In this document: piece after piece, positions 1 through 5,198 of the stretch
How positions within the stretch are numbered: the first letter of the stretch is position 1
How the letters are laid out: every line of letters starts with the position of its first letter
Assembly (NCBI GenBank): GCA_023132075.1
Contig: JAGLYT010000124.1
Location: 1-5,198 of the forward strand
Direction of reading: 5' to 3'
Length of the DNA stretch: 5,198 nucleotides
DNA from: a bacterium
Lineage (GTDB): Bacteria; CBDUZB01; JAGLHV01
Position numbers and translations under genes: made by a program
Notes under the pieces: model-generated
What the model was told of the DNA's origin: nothing
Databases searched by the model: none
Seen by the model: the letters and a program-made list of their open reading frames with translations, nothing else

Positions 1-1
1 C

Positions 2-598
2 ATTGGCGGCGGGATGTGGGGCGGCGGGATGATGTTTAATAAGATTGTTATTCAGGAGGAAGGCAAGAGGATATTGGATGAAATAGGAATTAGAATGGAG
101 AAATATCAGGAAGGTTATTATATAGCTGATTCAGTAGAAGCGGTTACGGGGTTATCTTTTCGTGCACTTCAGGCAGGAGCGAAGGTATTTAATTTGATGG
201 ATATAGAAGATGTAATAATCAGGGAGGATAAATTAAGCGGGTTTGTTTTAAATTGGTCGGCAGTAAATATAGCTAAATTACATATAGATCCTTTAAGTAT
301 AAATTGTAAGATAGCTGTAGATGCTACCGGTCATACCAGTGAAATTGCCAAAGTTGTGCAGAGAAAAAGCGGTGCTAAATTATATACCCCAACGGGAGCG
401 ATTATAGGGGAAAAACCAATGTGGGCGGAAGTAGGGGAAAGAATTATTGTGGAAAATACTAAGGAAATTTATCCTAACCTTTATGTTGCCGGAATGGCGG
501 CGAATGCGGTTTTTGGAGGACCGAGAATGGGTCCCATTTTTGGAGGGATGTTATTATCCGGGGAAAAAGTAGCGAAAATGATTTTAGAAAAGTTATAA
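2..598 (+). CDS. thi4: Thi4-family thiamine thiazole synthase (sulfide-dependent type), 5' end cut off
   Basis: The reading frame is open from base 2, so the gene begins before the window. 198 residues are visible, and about 60 N-terminal residues, including the Rossmann dinucleotide-binding GxGxxG, should lie upstream. The visible part starts with the Gly-rich [14 protein letters not shown] segment. It continues with [14 protein letters not shown] (320-334) and, near the C-terminus, [16 protein letters not shown], all hallmarks of the Thi4 family. Family members build the thiazole phosphate precursor of thiamine from NAD, glycine and sulfur in the cytosol. At the position where yeast Thi4 has its sulfur-donating Cys, this protein has His (codon 281-283). 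That is the pattern of archaeal and anaerobic bacterial enzymes that use free sulfide catalytically rather than suicidally. An ATG at 14 is internal to the conserved Gly-rich motif and is not the start. Some archaeal relatives are ribose-1,5-bisphosphate isomerases, so that role is a less likely alternative. It is the first visible gene of the cluster, 24 bases before def. Confidence 0.9.
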   Translation: MGGGMWGGGMMFNKIVIQEEGKRILDEIGIRMEKYQEGYYIADSVEAVTGLSFRALQAGAKVFNLMDIEDVIIREDKLSGFVLNWSAVNIAKLHIDPLSINCKIAVDATGHTSEIAKVVQRKSGAKLYTPTGAIIGEKPMWAEVGERIIVENTKEIYPNLYVAGMAANAVFGGPRMGPIFGGMLLSGEKVAKMILEKL

Positions 599-610
599 TT
601 GAAAAAATTA

Positions 611-616
611 AAGGAA
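611..616 (+). promoter_or_regulatory. Ribosome binding site that decides the def start
   Basis: AAGGAA lies 6 bases before the ATG at 623. A TTG at 599, directly after the thi4 stop, would give eight extra residues (Leu/Met-Lys-Lys-Leu-Lys-Glu-Leu-Arg), but it has no comparable Shine-Dalgarno sequence. Deformylases normally begin close to the ILPI/ILxI strand, which supports 623. Confidence 0.65.
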
Positions 617-622
617 TTAAGA

Positions 623-1132
623 ATGGATATATTACCGATTAAATTATACGGGGAAGCTGTTTTGTCTGCTAAGGCGGATAAAGTGGAGAAAATAGATAAA
701 GAACTTAAAATGTTCATTACCGCAATGATGAGGACGATGTATAAATACGGAGGAGTTGGATTGGCGGCACCGCAGGTGGGGGTATCAAAGAGAATAATTG
801 TTGCTGATATAGGGGAGGGGTTGAATTGTCTGATTAACCCCAGGATACTTTGGTCTCGCGGAGAAGATGTTATGGAAGAGGGATGTTTAAGCCTTCCTAA
901 AATCAATTTGGAAATAAAACGTTCGGAAGAAATAGTAGTGGAGGGGATGGATAGAAATGGTAAACAAATACAATTAGCGGTAAAGGGGCTTTTAGCTCGG
1001 GTATTCCAGCATGAAATAGACCATTTGGATGGAATTTTAATTATTGACAGGGTTTCCAAAAAAAAGTTAAAATCAGTTAAAAAGCAATTAGAAGATATAC
1101 TTAAAAATCCTACGGAGGTTTGTCTTAAATAA
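623..1132 (+). CDS. def: Peptide deformylase
   Basis: This cytosolic metalloenzyme removes the formyl group from the initiator methionine of nascent proteins. With the ATG at 623 it is 169 residues, the usual size for the family. All three family motifs are intact: GVGLAAPQ (residues 44-51), EGCLS (86-90, with metal ligand Cys88) and HEIDH (130-134, with metal ligands His130 and His134 and catalytic Glu131). The N-terminus MDILPIKLYG is typical, which together with the AAGGAA at 611-616 favours this start over the TTG at 599. The Lys-rich tail after residue 142 is normal for the family. It sits between thi4 (24 bases upstream) and the yggS-like gene (41 bases downstream) and is probably cotranscribed with them. 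The methionyl-tRNA formyltransferase gene that often follows def is absent here. The function is clear; only the exact start is uncertain. Confidence 0.95.
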   Translation: MDILPIKLYGEAVLSAKADKVEKIDKELKMFITAMMRTMYKYGGVGLAAPQVGVSKRIIVADIGEGLNCLINPRILWSRGEDVMEEGCLSLPKINLEIKRSEEIVVEGMDRNGKQIQLAVKGLLARVFQHEIDHLDGILIIDRVSKKKLKSVKKQLEDILKNPTEVCLK

Positions 1133-1173
1133 ATTTAAATAGAGCAGCGGCAGTAATAAAAAGGAATACTTCT

Positions 1174-1881
1174 GTGGAAAATATTAGAGAAAATGTAGAG
1201 AAAATTTTGAGTGAATTGCCGGAAGGGATAAAGTTAGTAGGGGCGGCAAAGACAAAAACAGTGGGGGAGATTTTAGAAGCAATAGATGCCGGGGTAGAAA
1301 TTATCGGAGAGAATTATATTAGGGAAGCGGAAAAGGTAATTGAGCAGATAAAAAAAACAGAATTTGGAATAAATAATGATGCGAATAAAAAAATATGTGC
1401 GGTAAAATGGCATTTTATCGGACACTTGCAAAAAAATAAAGTAAAAAAAGCGGTTAAGCTTTTTGATATGCTCGAAACTGTGGATTCTTTCAAAATAGCC
1501 GGAGAAATTGATAAAGAATGTAGAAAAATAGAGAAGGTAATGCCGGTATTACTGGAAGTAAATAGCGGCAGGGAAAAACAGAAATTTGGTATATTTCCGG
1601 AAGATGTGGAAAATTTAGTTAGGGAAATTTCTTTATTTGATAATTTAAAAATAATGGGCATAATGACTATGGGTCCCTGGGAAGAAGATGCTGAGGTTTT
1701 GCGTCCTTATTTTAAAGAGACAAAAAAAATATTTGAAAAAATTAAATCGCTTAACTTAAACAATGTTCGGATGAAATATCTTTCGATGGGAATGAGTAGT
1801 TCTTATCGTGTTGCTCTGGAAGAAGGGGCGAATATGATACGAGTGGGAAGCAGAATATTTGGTGAAAGAAATTATCAATAG
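1174..1881 (+). CDS. yggS: YggS/PLPBP-family pyridoxal phosphate homeostasis protein
   Basis: The 235-residue product matches the YggS/PROSC family. These single-domain TIM-barrel proteins resemble the alanine racemase fold, bind pyridoxal 5'-phosphate without known catalysis, and help buffer PLP and amino-acid pools in the cytosol. The PLP-linking lysine is Lys26 in LVGAAKTKT. Other family signatures are GENYIREA (45-52), WHFIGHLQKNK (79-89), LEVNSGREKQKFG (127-139), GIMTMGP, SMGMS (204-208) and the phosphate-binding IRVGSRIFG (222-230) near the C-terminus. The start is GTG at 1174, with AAGGA at 1161-1165 eight bases upstream. The frame is open back to 1129 but has no other usual start codon. 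Residues about 62-76 form a slightly longer Lys/Asn-rich loop before WHFIGH than in many homologues. It lies downstream of def, and its stop codon is only 14 bases before the next small gene, which suggests coupled translation. Confidence 0.95.
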   Translation: MENIRENVEKILSELPEGIKLVGAAKTKTVGEILEAIDAGVEIIGENYIREAEKVIEQIKKTEFGINNDANKKICAVKWHFIGHLQKNKVKKAVKLFDMLETVDSFKIAGEIDKECRKIEKVMPVLLEVNSGREKQKFGIFPEDVENLVREISLFDNLKIMGIMTMGPWEEDAEVLRPYFKETKKIFEKIKSLNLNNVRMKYLSMGMSSSYRVALEEGANMIRVGSRIFGERNYQ

Positions 1882-1895
1882 TAAAAAAGATTATT

Positions 1896-2051
1896 ATGTT
1901 TAAAATTTTAGATGACTTATGGTTTAAATTAAAATCATTTTTAGGTGGAACAAAGTTTTTATGCGATTCCTGTCGGTATGATTGGGGAGATGCCTGTACC
2001 AGGCCCGAGAGGCCTAATGCAACAAGGTGTCCTGATTATAAAAAACGATAA
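1896..2051 (+). CDS. Small four-cysteine protein, possible zinc-binding (hypothetical)
   Basis: An ATG at 1896 opens a 51-residue frame ending in TAA at 2049-2051. The N-terminal half is mixed hydrophobic/basic (MFKILDDLWFKLKSFLGG). The C-terminal half carries four cysteines at 23, 26, 34 and 45 (C-x2-C-x7-C-x10-C) within segments such as FLCDSCRYDWGDAC and RPNATRCPDYKKR. Paired CxxC spacing and a CPDY ending followed by basic residues look like a small metal-binding knuckle or zinc ribbon. That is inference: I do not recognise the family and assign no function. It begins 14 bases after the yggS stop with only a weak A-rich Shine-Dalgarno sequence (AAAAAAGA), so translation may be coupled. 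It ends 46 bases before the radical SAM gene. A competing open frame from GTG 1945 overlaps it, but the cysteine pattern here and the strong ribosome site at 2086-2092 favour this reading. The gene fills what would otherwise be an unexplained 216-base gap. Confidence 0.65.
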   Translation: MFKILDDLWFKLKSFLGGTKFLCDSCRYDWGDACTRPERPNATRCPDYKKR

Positions 2052-2085
2052 AAAACAGAAGAGTTTAAAAGTAGTTGAATTAAAA

Positions 2086-2092
2086 AAGGGGG
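2086..2092 (+). promoter_or_regulatory. Ribosome binding site that decides the radical SAM gene start
   Basis: AAGGGGG followed by A, five bases before ATG 2098, is the only good Shine-Dalgarno sequence near the start of this gene. The GTG at 1945, which would add 51 residues, has none. This supports 2098 as the start. Confidence 0.7.
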
Positions 2093-2097
2093 AAAAA

Positions 2098-2811
2098 ATG
2101 AAAATAGTGATAAAAGGTTTTATTGAGACTTCCTTAGTTGATTGGGAAGGAATGATTGTTTCCACATTATACGTGCCTTATTGTAATTTCAGAGGCCCTT
2201 TTTGTCAAAATTCCGGATTGATACTTAATCCTGAACAATATGAGACTATTCCGGTAGAAGATATTATGAATTATTTAATCAAGCATAAAGGATGGATTGA
2301 CGGGGTATGTTTGACCGGAGGTGAACCCTGTTTATACGAAGATGTAATTGATTTTATTGAAAAAATTCGGGGAATAGGAATGAAATTAAAACTTGATACC
2401 AATGGTACTTTCCCTAAAGTTTTGCGTAAAATAATAGAAACGAAGATGGTAGATTTTGTCGCTATGGATATTAAAGCCCCTTTGGAAGAAGAGGCATATA
2501 GTAATTCGATAGGGGTAAAAGGTAAAAAAATATTAGAAAAAGTTAAGGAAAGTATTAATATTCTTATGCATTCGGATATTGATTATGAATTTAGAACAAC
2601 GGTAGTTCCTTCTTTGCACGAAAAAGACGATGTGTGTAAAATTGCTCAATATATAAAAGGAGCAAAAAGATATGCTTTGCAAAATTTCGTTCCTCAAAAT
2701 ACACTGGATCCGGAGTATATGAAAATAAAACCTTATGACAAAAGCGAGATGGATGAAATTTATCGTGAGGTTTTGCCTTATGTAAAGGAATGCCGGATGA
2801 GAGGGGTATAA
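2098..2811 (+). CDS. Radical SAM protein, NrdG2-like (anaerobic ribonucleotide reductase activase family), altered cluster motif
   Basis: The 237-residue product resembles the NrdG2 type of anaerobic ribonucleoside-triphosphate reductase activating proteins. The N-terminus KGFIETSLVDWEG matches the usual GFxxTSLIDYPG. SAM-domain landmarks follow: the cluster loop at 29-36, TGGEP (73-77) for SAM amino-group contact, LDTNG (99-103), VAMDIKAP (121-128), FRTTVVP (165-171) and a C-terminal LQNFVPQNTLDP. Normal members hold a [4Fe-4S] cluster with CxxxCxxC and use SAM to make a glycyl radical or modify a substrate. Here the loop is CNFRGPFC: Cys29 and Cys36 are present, but the middle cysteine is Gly33 (GGC at 2194-2196). 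This is one base from TGC, so either the protein is impaired, the cluster is bound differently, or there is a sequence error. Cys71 and Cys78 flank GGEP, but nothing shows that they substitute. No nrdD partner is in the window. The start at 2098 is chosen from the AAGGGGG at 2086-2092 and family alignment. Confidence 0.85.
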   Translation: MKIVIKGFIETSLVDWEGMIVSTLYVPYCNFRGPFCQNSGLILNPEQYETIPVEDIMNYLIKHKGWIDGVCLTGGEPCLYEDVIDFIEKIRGIGMKLKLDTNGTFPKVLRKIIETKMVDFVAMDIKAPLEEEAYSNSIGVKGKKILEKVKESINILMHSDIDYEFRTTVVPSLHEKDDVCKIAQYIKGAKRYALQNFVPQNTLDPEYMKIKPYDKSEMDEIYREVLPYVKECRMRGV

Positions 2812-2820
2812 AATATTTGC

Positions 2821-2849
2821 TTGATTATATTTTTTCGTTAAAGTACAAT
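2821..2849 (+). promoter_or_regulatory. Candidate sigma70-type promoter for metE
   Basis: TTGATT (2821-2826) and TACAAT (2844-2849) are separated by exactly 17 bases. They match the -35 consensus at 4 of 6 positions and the -10 at 5 of 6. The site lies ten bases after the radical SAM gene stop and would start transcription near 2856, about 100 bases before metE. AT-rich sequence makes chance matches common, but the spacing and placement are good. Confidence 0.55.
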
Positions 2850-2855
2850 AAGCCG

Positions 2856-2955
2856 GTGTTTTGAGAAGTAAAAAAATTGTCGTTAAAATCTATGAACTCA
2901 TAGGCTGAAACGAATTTCGTGGCAGCCTATTAATTTTTAATAAAGGGAGAGAAAA
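2856..2955 (+). promoter_or_regulatory. metE 5' leader with two overlapping hairpins
   Basis: If transcription starts near 2856, metE has an untranslated leader of about 100 bases. It contains CTATGA (2890-2895), AC, then TCATAG (2898-2903), a small perfect inverted repeat. This overlaps the 5' arm of the larger hairpin at 2900-2930, so both cannot form fully at once. That arrangement is compatible with attenuation or another RNA switch. I do not see the conserved SAM-I, cobalamin or T-box core sequences, and no riboswitch class is assigned. The leader ends in the metE ribosome binding site AGGGAG (2944-2949), six bases before the ATG. Confidence 0.4.
2900..2938 (+). terminator. Terminator-like or attenuator hairpin before metE
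   Basis: ATAGGCTG (2900-2907) pairs perfectly with CAGCCTAT (2923-2930). Inside, after an AA/GG internal loop, ACGA (2910-2913) pairs with TCGT (2917-2920) around an ATT loop. A run of five T (2934-2938) follows three bases after the stem. This has the form of a weak intrinsic terminator. Because a promoter candidate lies upstream of it and metE starts 25 bases downstream of the stem, it could act as an attenuator in the metE leader. It could equally just end read-through from the upstream cluster. Confidence 0.45.
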
Positions 2956-5139
2956 ATGGAAACGTATGCGTATGGTTTTCCCCGCTTGGGAAAAGACAGG
3001 GAGTATAAAAAAGCGATTGAAAGTTTTTGGAAGAAAAGGATCACAGAGAAAGAACTGAAGGATAGTATTTACAATTTGGATAAAGAACGGTTGGACATTT
3101 ATGAGAAATATGTTGATAATTTTCCCGCCGGAGAAATGACTTTTTACGATAATATGCTGGATACGGCAATCATTGTCGGATTATATAAAAGTGAAAATTT
3201 AGACGAGTATTTTGATTTATGCAGGGGTAAAAATGCATTAGAAATGACTAAGTGGTTTAATACCAATTACCATTATCTTGTTCCCAAAATTGATGGATCT
3301 TTTTCTCCTTCGCAATTTAATTTGTCCTGGGACAAATTAGCACAGGTAAAAGAAAGAAGTAAAAAAGGGATTCCTTATTTAATCGGTCCTTTTACTTTCT
3401 TGAAATTATCCAAAGGAGTTGAACCCGGAAAATTCAAAGAGCATTTTTTTGCTTTAGCTGATGTTTACAAAAAAATAATCGATAATCTGGATGAAGTTTA
3501 TCTGGATGAACCGGCTTTGGTAATGGAGCTTTCACCGGAAGAAATTAGTATGGTCAAGGAAGTATATAAAAAAATTACTAGCCAAAAGGACAAGATTACT
3601 CTTTTTACTTACTATGATTCGGTAGATTTTTTGGCTGACTTATATGAATTACCGCTAAAGGCGATTGGTCTGGATTTTGTTAACGGCAAAGAAAATCTGG
3701 AAAACATTAAAAAATATGGTTTTCCTGATGACAAAATTTTAATTGCCGGTATTGTTGACGGACGGAATGTGTGGAAGACAGACATTAAAAAATCCCTGGG
3801 GATTTTGCAGGAATTAAATAAATATGCAAAAAATTTGGCTGTTTCTAATGCGGCTCCTCTGTCTCATTTACCTATTACTAAAAAGGGTGAAAATTTAGAT
3901 GATAGACTTTTAGGAAAATTGGCTTTTGCCCAGGAAAGATTAGAGGAATTGCAATTAATTTCCCGGATATACAAAAATGGGGAAGATAAAGAAGTAGAAG
4001 AGTATAGCAGTAATAGCACGGATGATTTTGGGATGAATAGGGATGTTCAGGAAAAAATCAAAAATTTAAAGGAAGAAGATTTTTCAAAAAAGATGTCCTA
4101 TGAAGAACGTAATAAAAAACAACGGGAAATTTTGAATCTACCCCTTTTTCCAACTACTACCATCGGTAGTTTTCCTCAAACACCGGAAGTTAGGAAAAAA
4201 AGAATGGATTTTAAACGGGGTAAAATAAGCAAAGAGGAATATCAATCCTTTATTAAAGAGGAAATTACCAACCTAATTAAATTTCAGGAGAAGATAGGTC
4301 TGGATGTATTTGTGCATGGGGAATTTGAAAGGACGGATATGGTGGAATTTTTTGCGCAAAAAATGGAAGGAATTGCTAGTACTGATAACGGATGGATTAT
4401 TTCTTATGGAACACGGGGATATCGTCCTCCGTTAATATACGGAGATGTTTCAAGAAGTAAACCCATGACGGTTGATGAGATTAGTTTTGCTCAGAATTTG
4501 ACCGAAAAACCGGTTAAAGGAATGCTGACCGGACCGGTTACTATTATTGCCTGGAGTTTTGTTAGAAAGGACATACCCATCAGTCAGGTTGCTTATCAAT
4601 TAGGTTTATGTTTACAGGAAGAAATAAAGGATTACCAAAAAGCAAATATTAAAATAGTTCAGATTGATGAACCGGCTTTCAGAGAAAAAGCACCGATAAA
4701 AAAGAGAAACTGGAAACAATATTTCCAATGGGCAGTAAAAGCATTTAATTTAGCCAGTCAGTCAAAACCCGAGTTGCAAATTCACACCCATATGTGTTAC
4801 TCGGAATTTGGGGAAATTATTGAGCAAATTAATCAGATGGATTTTGATGTGATTACTATTGAGGCTTCCAGAAGCAAAGGAAATATTTTGAGCCATTTTG
4901 AAAACAGTGATTTTAACCGGCAGATAGGCTTAGGGGTTTGGGATATTCATTCTCCCCAAATTCCAACTCCGGGAGAAATTACCACCACGGTAAAAAGGGC
5001 GTTGAAAACATTTCCTAATGATAATTTTTGGATAAATCCGGATTGTGGATTAAAGACGCGAGGCTGGGATGAGTCCACTAAATCCCTGGAAAATATGGTT
5101 GAAGTTACCAGGGAATTGAGAAAAGAGTTTGTTTCATGA
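2956..5139 (+). CDS. metE: Cobalamin-independent methionine synthase (5-methyltetrahydropteroyltriglutamate-homocysteine methyltransferase)
   Basis: MetE transfers the methyl group of 5-methyltetrahydrofolate (polyglutamate) to homocysteine, the last step of methionine synthesis, in the cytosol and without vitamin B12. The product is 727 residues, slightly shorter than the 753 of E. coli, with both barrels present. The N-terminal domain (about 3-315) starts YGFPRLGKDREYKKAIESFW. The C-terminal catalytic domain (about 398-720) starts TTTIGSFPQTPEVR. A charged Lys/Glu-rich linker (about 340-390) joins them. Zinc ligands are His612, Cys614 (HMC), Glu636 and Cys697 (NPDCGLKTRGW). Homocysteine-site residues are Ile403-Gly-Ser, Glu456, Trp533 and Asp571 (QIDEPAF). 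These sit at a near-constant offset of 28-29 from the E. coli positions as I recall them. The start ATG has AGGGAG six bases upstream. The gene appears to be its own transcription unit, with a candidate promoter at 2821-2849 and a structured leader. The enzyme looks intact and active. Confidence 0.98.
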   Translation: METYAYGFPRLGKDREYKKAIESFWKKRITEKELKDSIYNLDKERLDIYEKYVDNFPAGEMTFYDNMLDTAIIVGLYKSENLDEYFDLCRGKNALEMTKWFNTNYHYLVPKIDGSFSPSQFNLSWDKLAQVKERSKKGIPYLIGPFTFLKLSKGVEPGKFKEHFFALADVYKKIIDNLDEVYLDEPALVMELSPEEISMVKEVYKKITSQKDKITLFTYYDSVDFLADLYELPLKAIGLDFVNGKENLENIKKYGFPDDKILIAGIVDGRNVWKTDIKKSLGILQELNKYAKNLAVSNAAPLSHLPITKKGENLDDRLLGKLAFAQERLEELQLISRIYKNGEDKEVEEYSSNSTDDFGMNRDVQEKIKNLKEEDFSKKMSYEERNKKQREILNLPLFPTTTIGSFPQTPEVRKKRMDFKRGKISKEEYQSFIKEEITNLIKFQEKIGLDVFVHGEFERTDMVEFFAQKMEGIASTDNGWIISYGTRGYRPPLIYGDVSRSKPMTVDEISFAQNLTEKPVKGMLTGPVTIIAWSFVRKDIPISQVAYQLGLCLQEEIKDYQKANIKIVQIDEPAFREKAPIKKRNWKQYFQWAVKAFNLASQSKPELQIHTHMCYSEFGEIIEQINQMDFDVITIEASRSKGNILSHFENSDFNRQIGLGVWDIHSPQIPTPGEITTTVKRALKTFPNDNFWINPDCGLKTRGWDESTKSLENMVEVTRELRKEFVS

Positions 5140-5149
5140 ATTTCAATGA

Positions 5150-5193
5150 GACTTAGAGTTTTTGTTAGCGTAGCTGACAAAAACTCTGTAGTC
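5150..5193. repeat. Long inverted repeat after metE, terminator or dispersed palindrome
   Basis: A 15-base arm (5155-5169, beginning AGAGTTTTTG) pairs with 5173-5187 (ending CAAAAACTCT) around a GTA loop. The only non-Watson-Crick pair is one T-G wobble. Beyond a small bulge, GACT (5150-5153) pairs with AGTC (5190-5193), so the stem extends to about 19-20 pairs. It begins 10 bases after the metE stop, so it may stop or protect the transcript. However, no T-run follows on either strand, which is unlike a standard intrinsic terminator. The near-perfect symmetry also fits a dispersed palindromic element of REP or MITE type. Only one copy is in the window, so repetition is not shown. Confidence 0.6.
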
Positions 5194-5198
5194 GAATT

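Noticed and set aside
599-622. TTG start for peptide deformylase directly after the thi4 stop
   Set aside because: It has only weak upstream purines, whereas ATG 623 has AAGGAA at good spacing and gives the usual deformylase N-terminus.
481-1059. Long minus-strand open frame antisense to thi4 and def
   Set aside because: Both + strand genes show clear family motifs. The antisense translation is low-complexity Ser/Ile/Pro-rich and has no recognisable domain. The other minus-strand frames (1314-1661, 1959-2165, 4947-5180) are rejected for the same reason.
1114-1119. Strong Shine-Dalgarno-like GGAGGT near the end of def
   Set aside because: No normal start codon with a lasting open frame follows at suitable spacing; TTG 1120 stops after two codons. 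It is part of the def coding sequence, and yggS has its own site at 1161-1165.
1945-2097. GTG-started 51-residue N-terminal extension of the radical SAM protein
   Set aside because: There is no ribosome binding site at 1945, the extension does not resemble the family N-terminus, and it overlaps the more convincing four-cysteine ORF in another frame. ATG 2098 has a strong ribosome site and the protein then begins where relatives do.
2892-2903. Three-codon micro-ORF (ATG AAC TCA TAG) in the metE leader
   Set aside because: It has no ribosome binding site and contains no methionine codon run beyond its start, so a leader-peptide role is not supported. It is explained as part of the CTATGA/TCATAG inverted repeat.
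2856-2955. SAM-I, cobalamin or T-box riboswitch before metE
   Set aside because: The region is short and I find none of the conserved core sequences of these classes. Only the generic hairpins are supported.

Overview
The window is AT-rich and every gene reads on the + strand. Peptide deformylase and a bacterial YggS-type PLP protein indicate a bacterium. A Thi4-type thiazole synthase with His at the sulfur-donor position and a NrdG-like radical SAM protein suggest an anaerobic, sulfide-exposed lifestyle (inference). Arg codons are mostly AGA/AGG, Lys/Glu/Ile are abundant and GTG starts occur, which fits a low-GC anaerobe. I cannot name the phylum from the sequence alone.

Positions 2-2811 look like one tightly packed co-directional cluster. 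It holds the 3' part of a thi4-type thiamine thiazole synthase gene (cut by the window edge), peptide deformylase (def), and a YggS/PLPBP-family pyridoxal-phosphate homeostasis protein. A 51-residue four-cysteine protein (1896-2051) follows, which is easy to miss because a spurious 5' extension of the next gene overlaps it in another frame. The last member is a NrdG2-like radical SAM protein (2098-2811). Gaps between genes are 14-46 bases. No strong terminator or promoter is visible inside the cluster.

Positions 2812-2955 separate this cluster from metE. They hold a good sigma70-like promoter (TTGATT, 17 bases, TACAAT) and a leader of about 100 bases with two overlapping hairpins. The second hairpin resembles an intrinsic terminator or attenuator. 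metE (2956-5139) encodes a full-length cobalamin-independent methionine synthase with all zinc and homocysteine ligands present. A long near-perfect inverted repeat lies just after its stop codon and runs almost to the window end.

Functionally the genes cover cofactor supply (thiamine thiazole, PLP homeostasis), N-terminal protein processing, a radical SAM activity and methionine synthesis. The points most worth a second look are: (1) the radical SAM protein has CxxxGxxC instead of CxxxCxxC, a one-base change from Cys to Gly; (2) the small four-cysteine protein beside it; (3) the structured metE leader, which matches no riboswitch class I recognise; (4) the palindrome at the end. I see no CRISPR, phage, insertion sequence, tRNA or rRNA, and no clear new multi-gene system.
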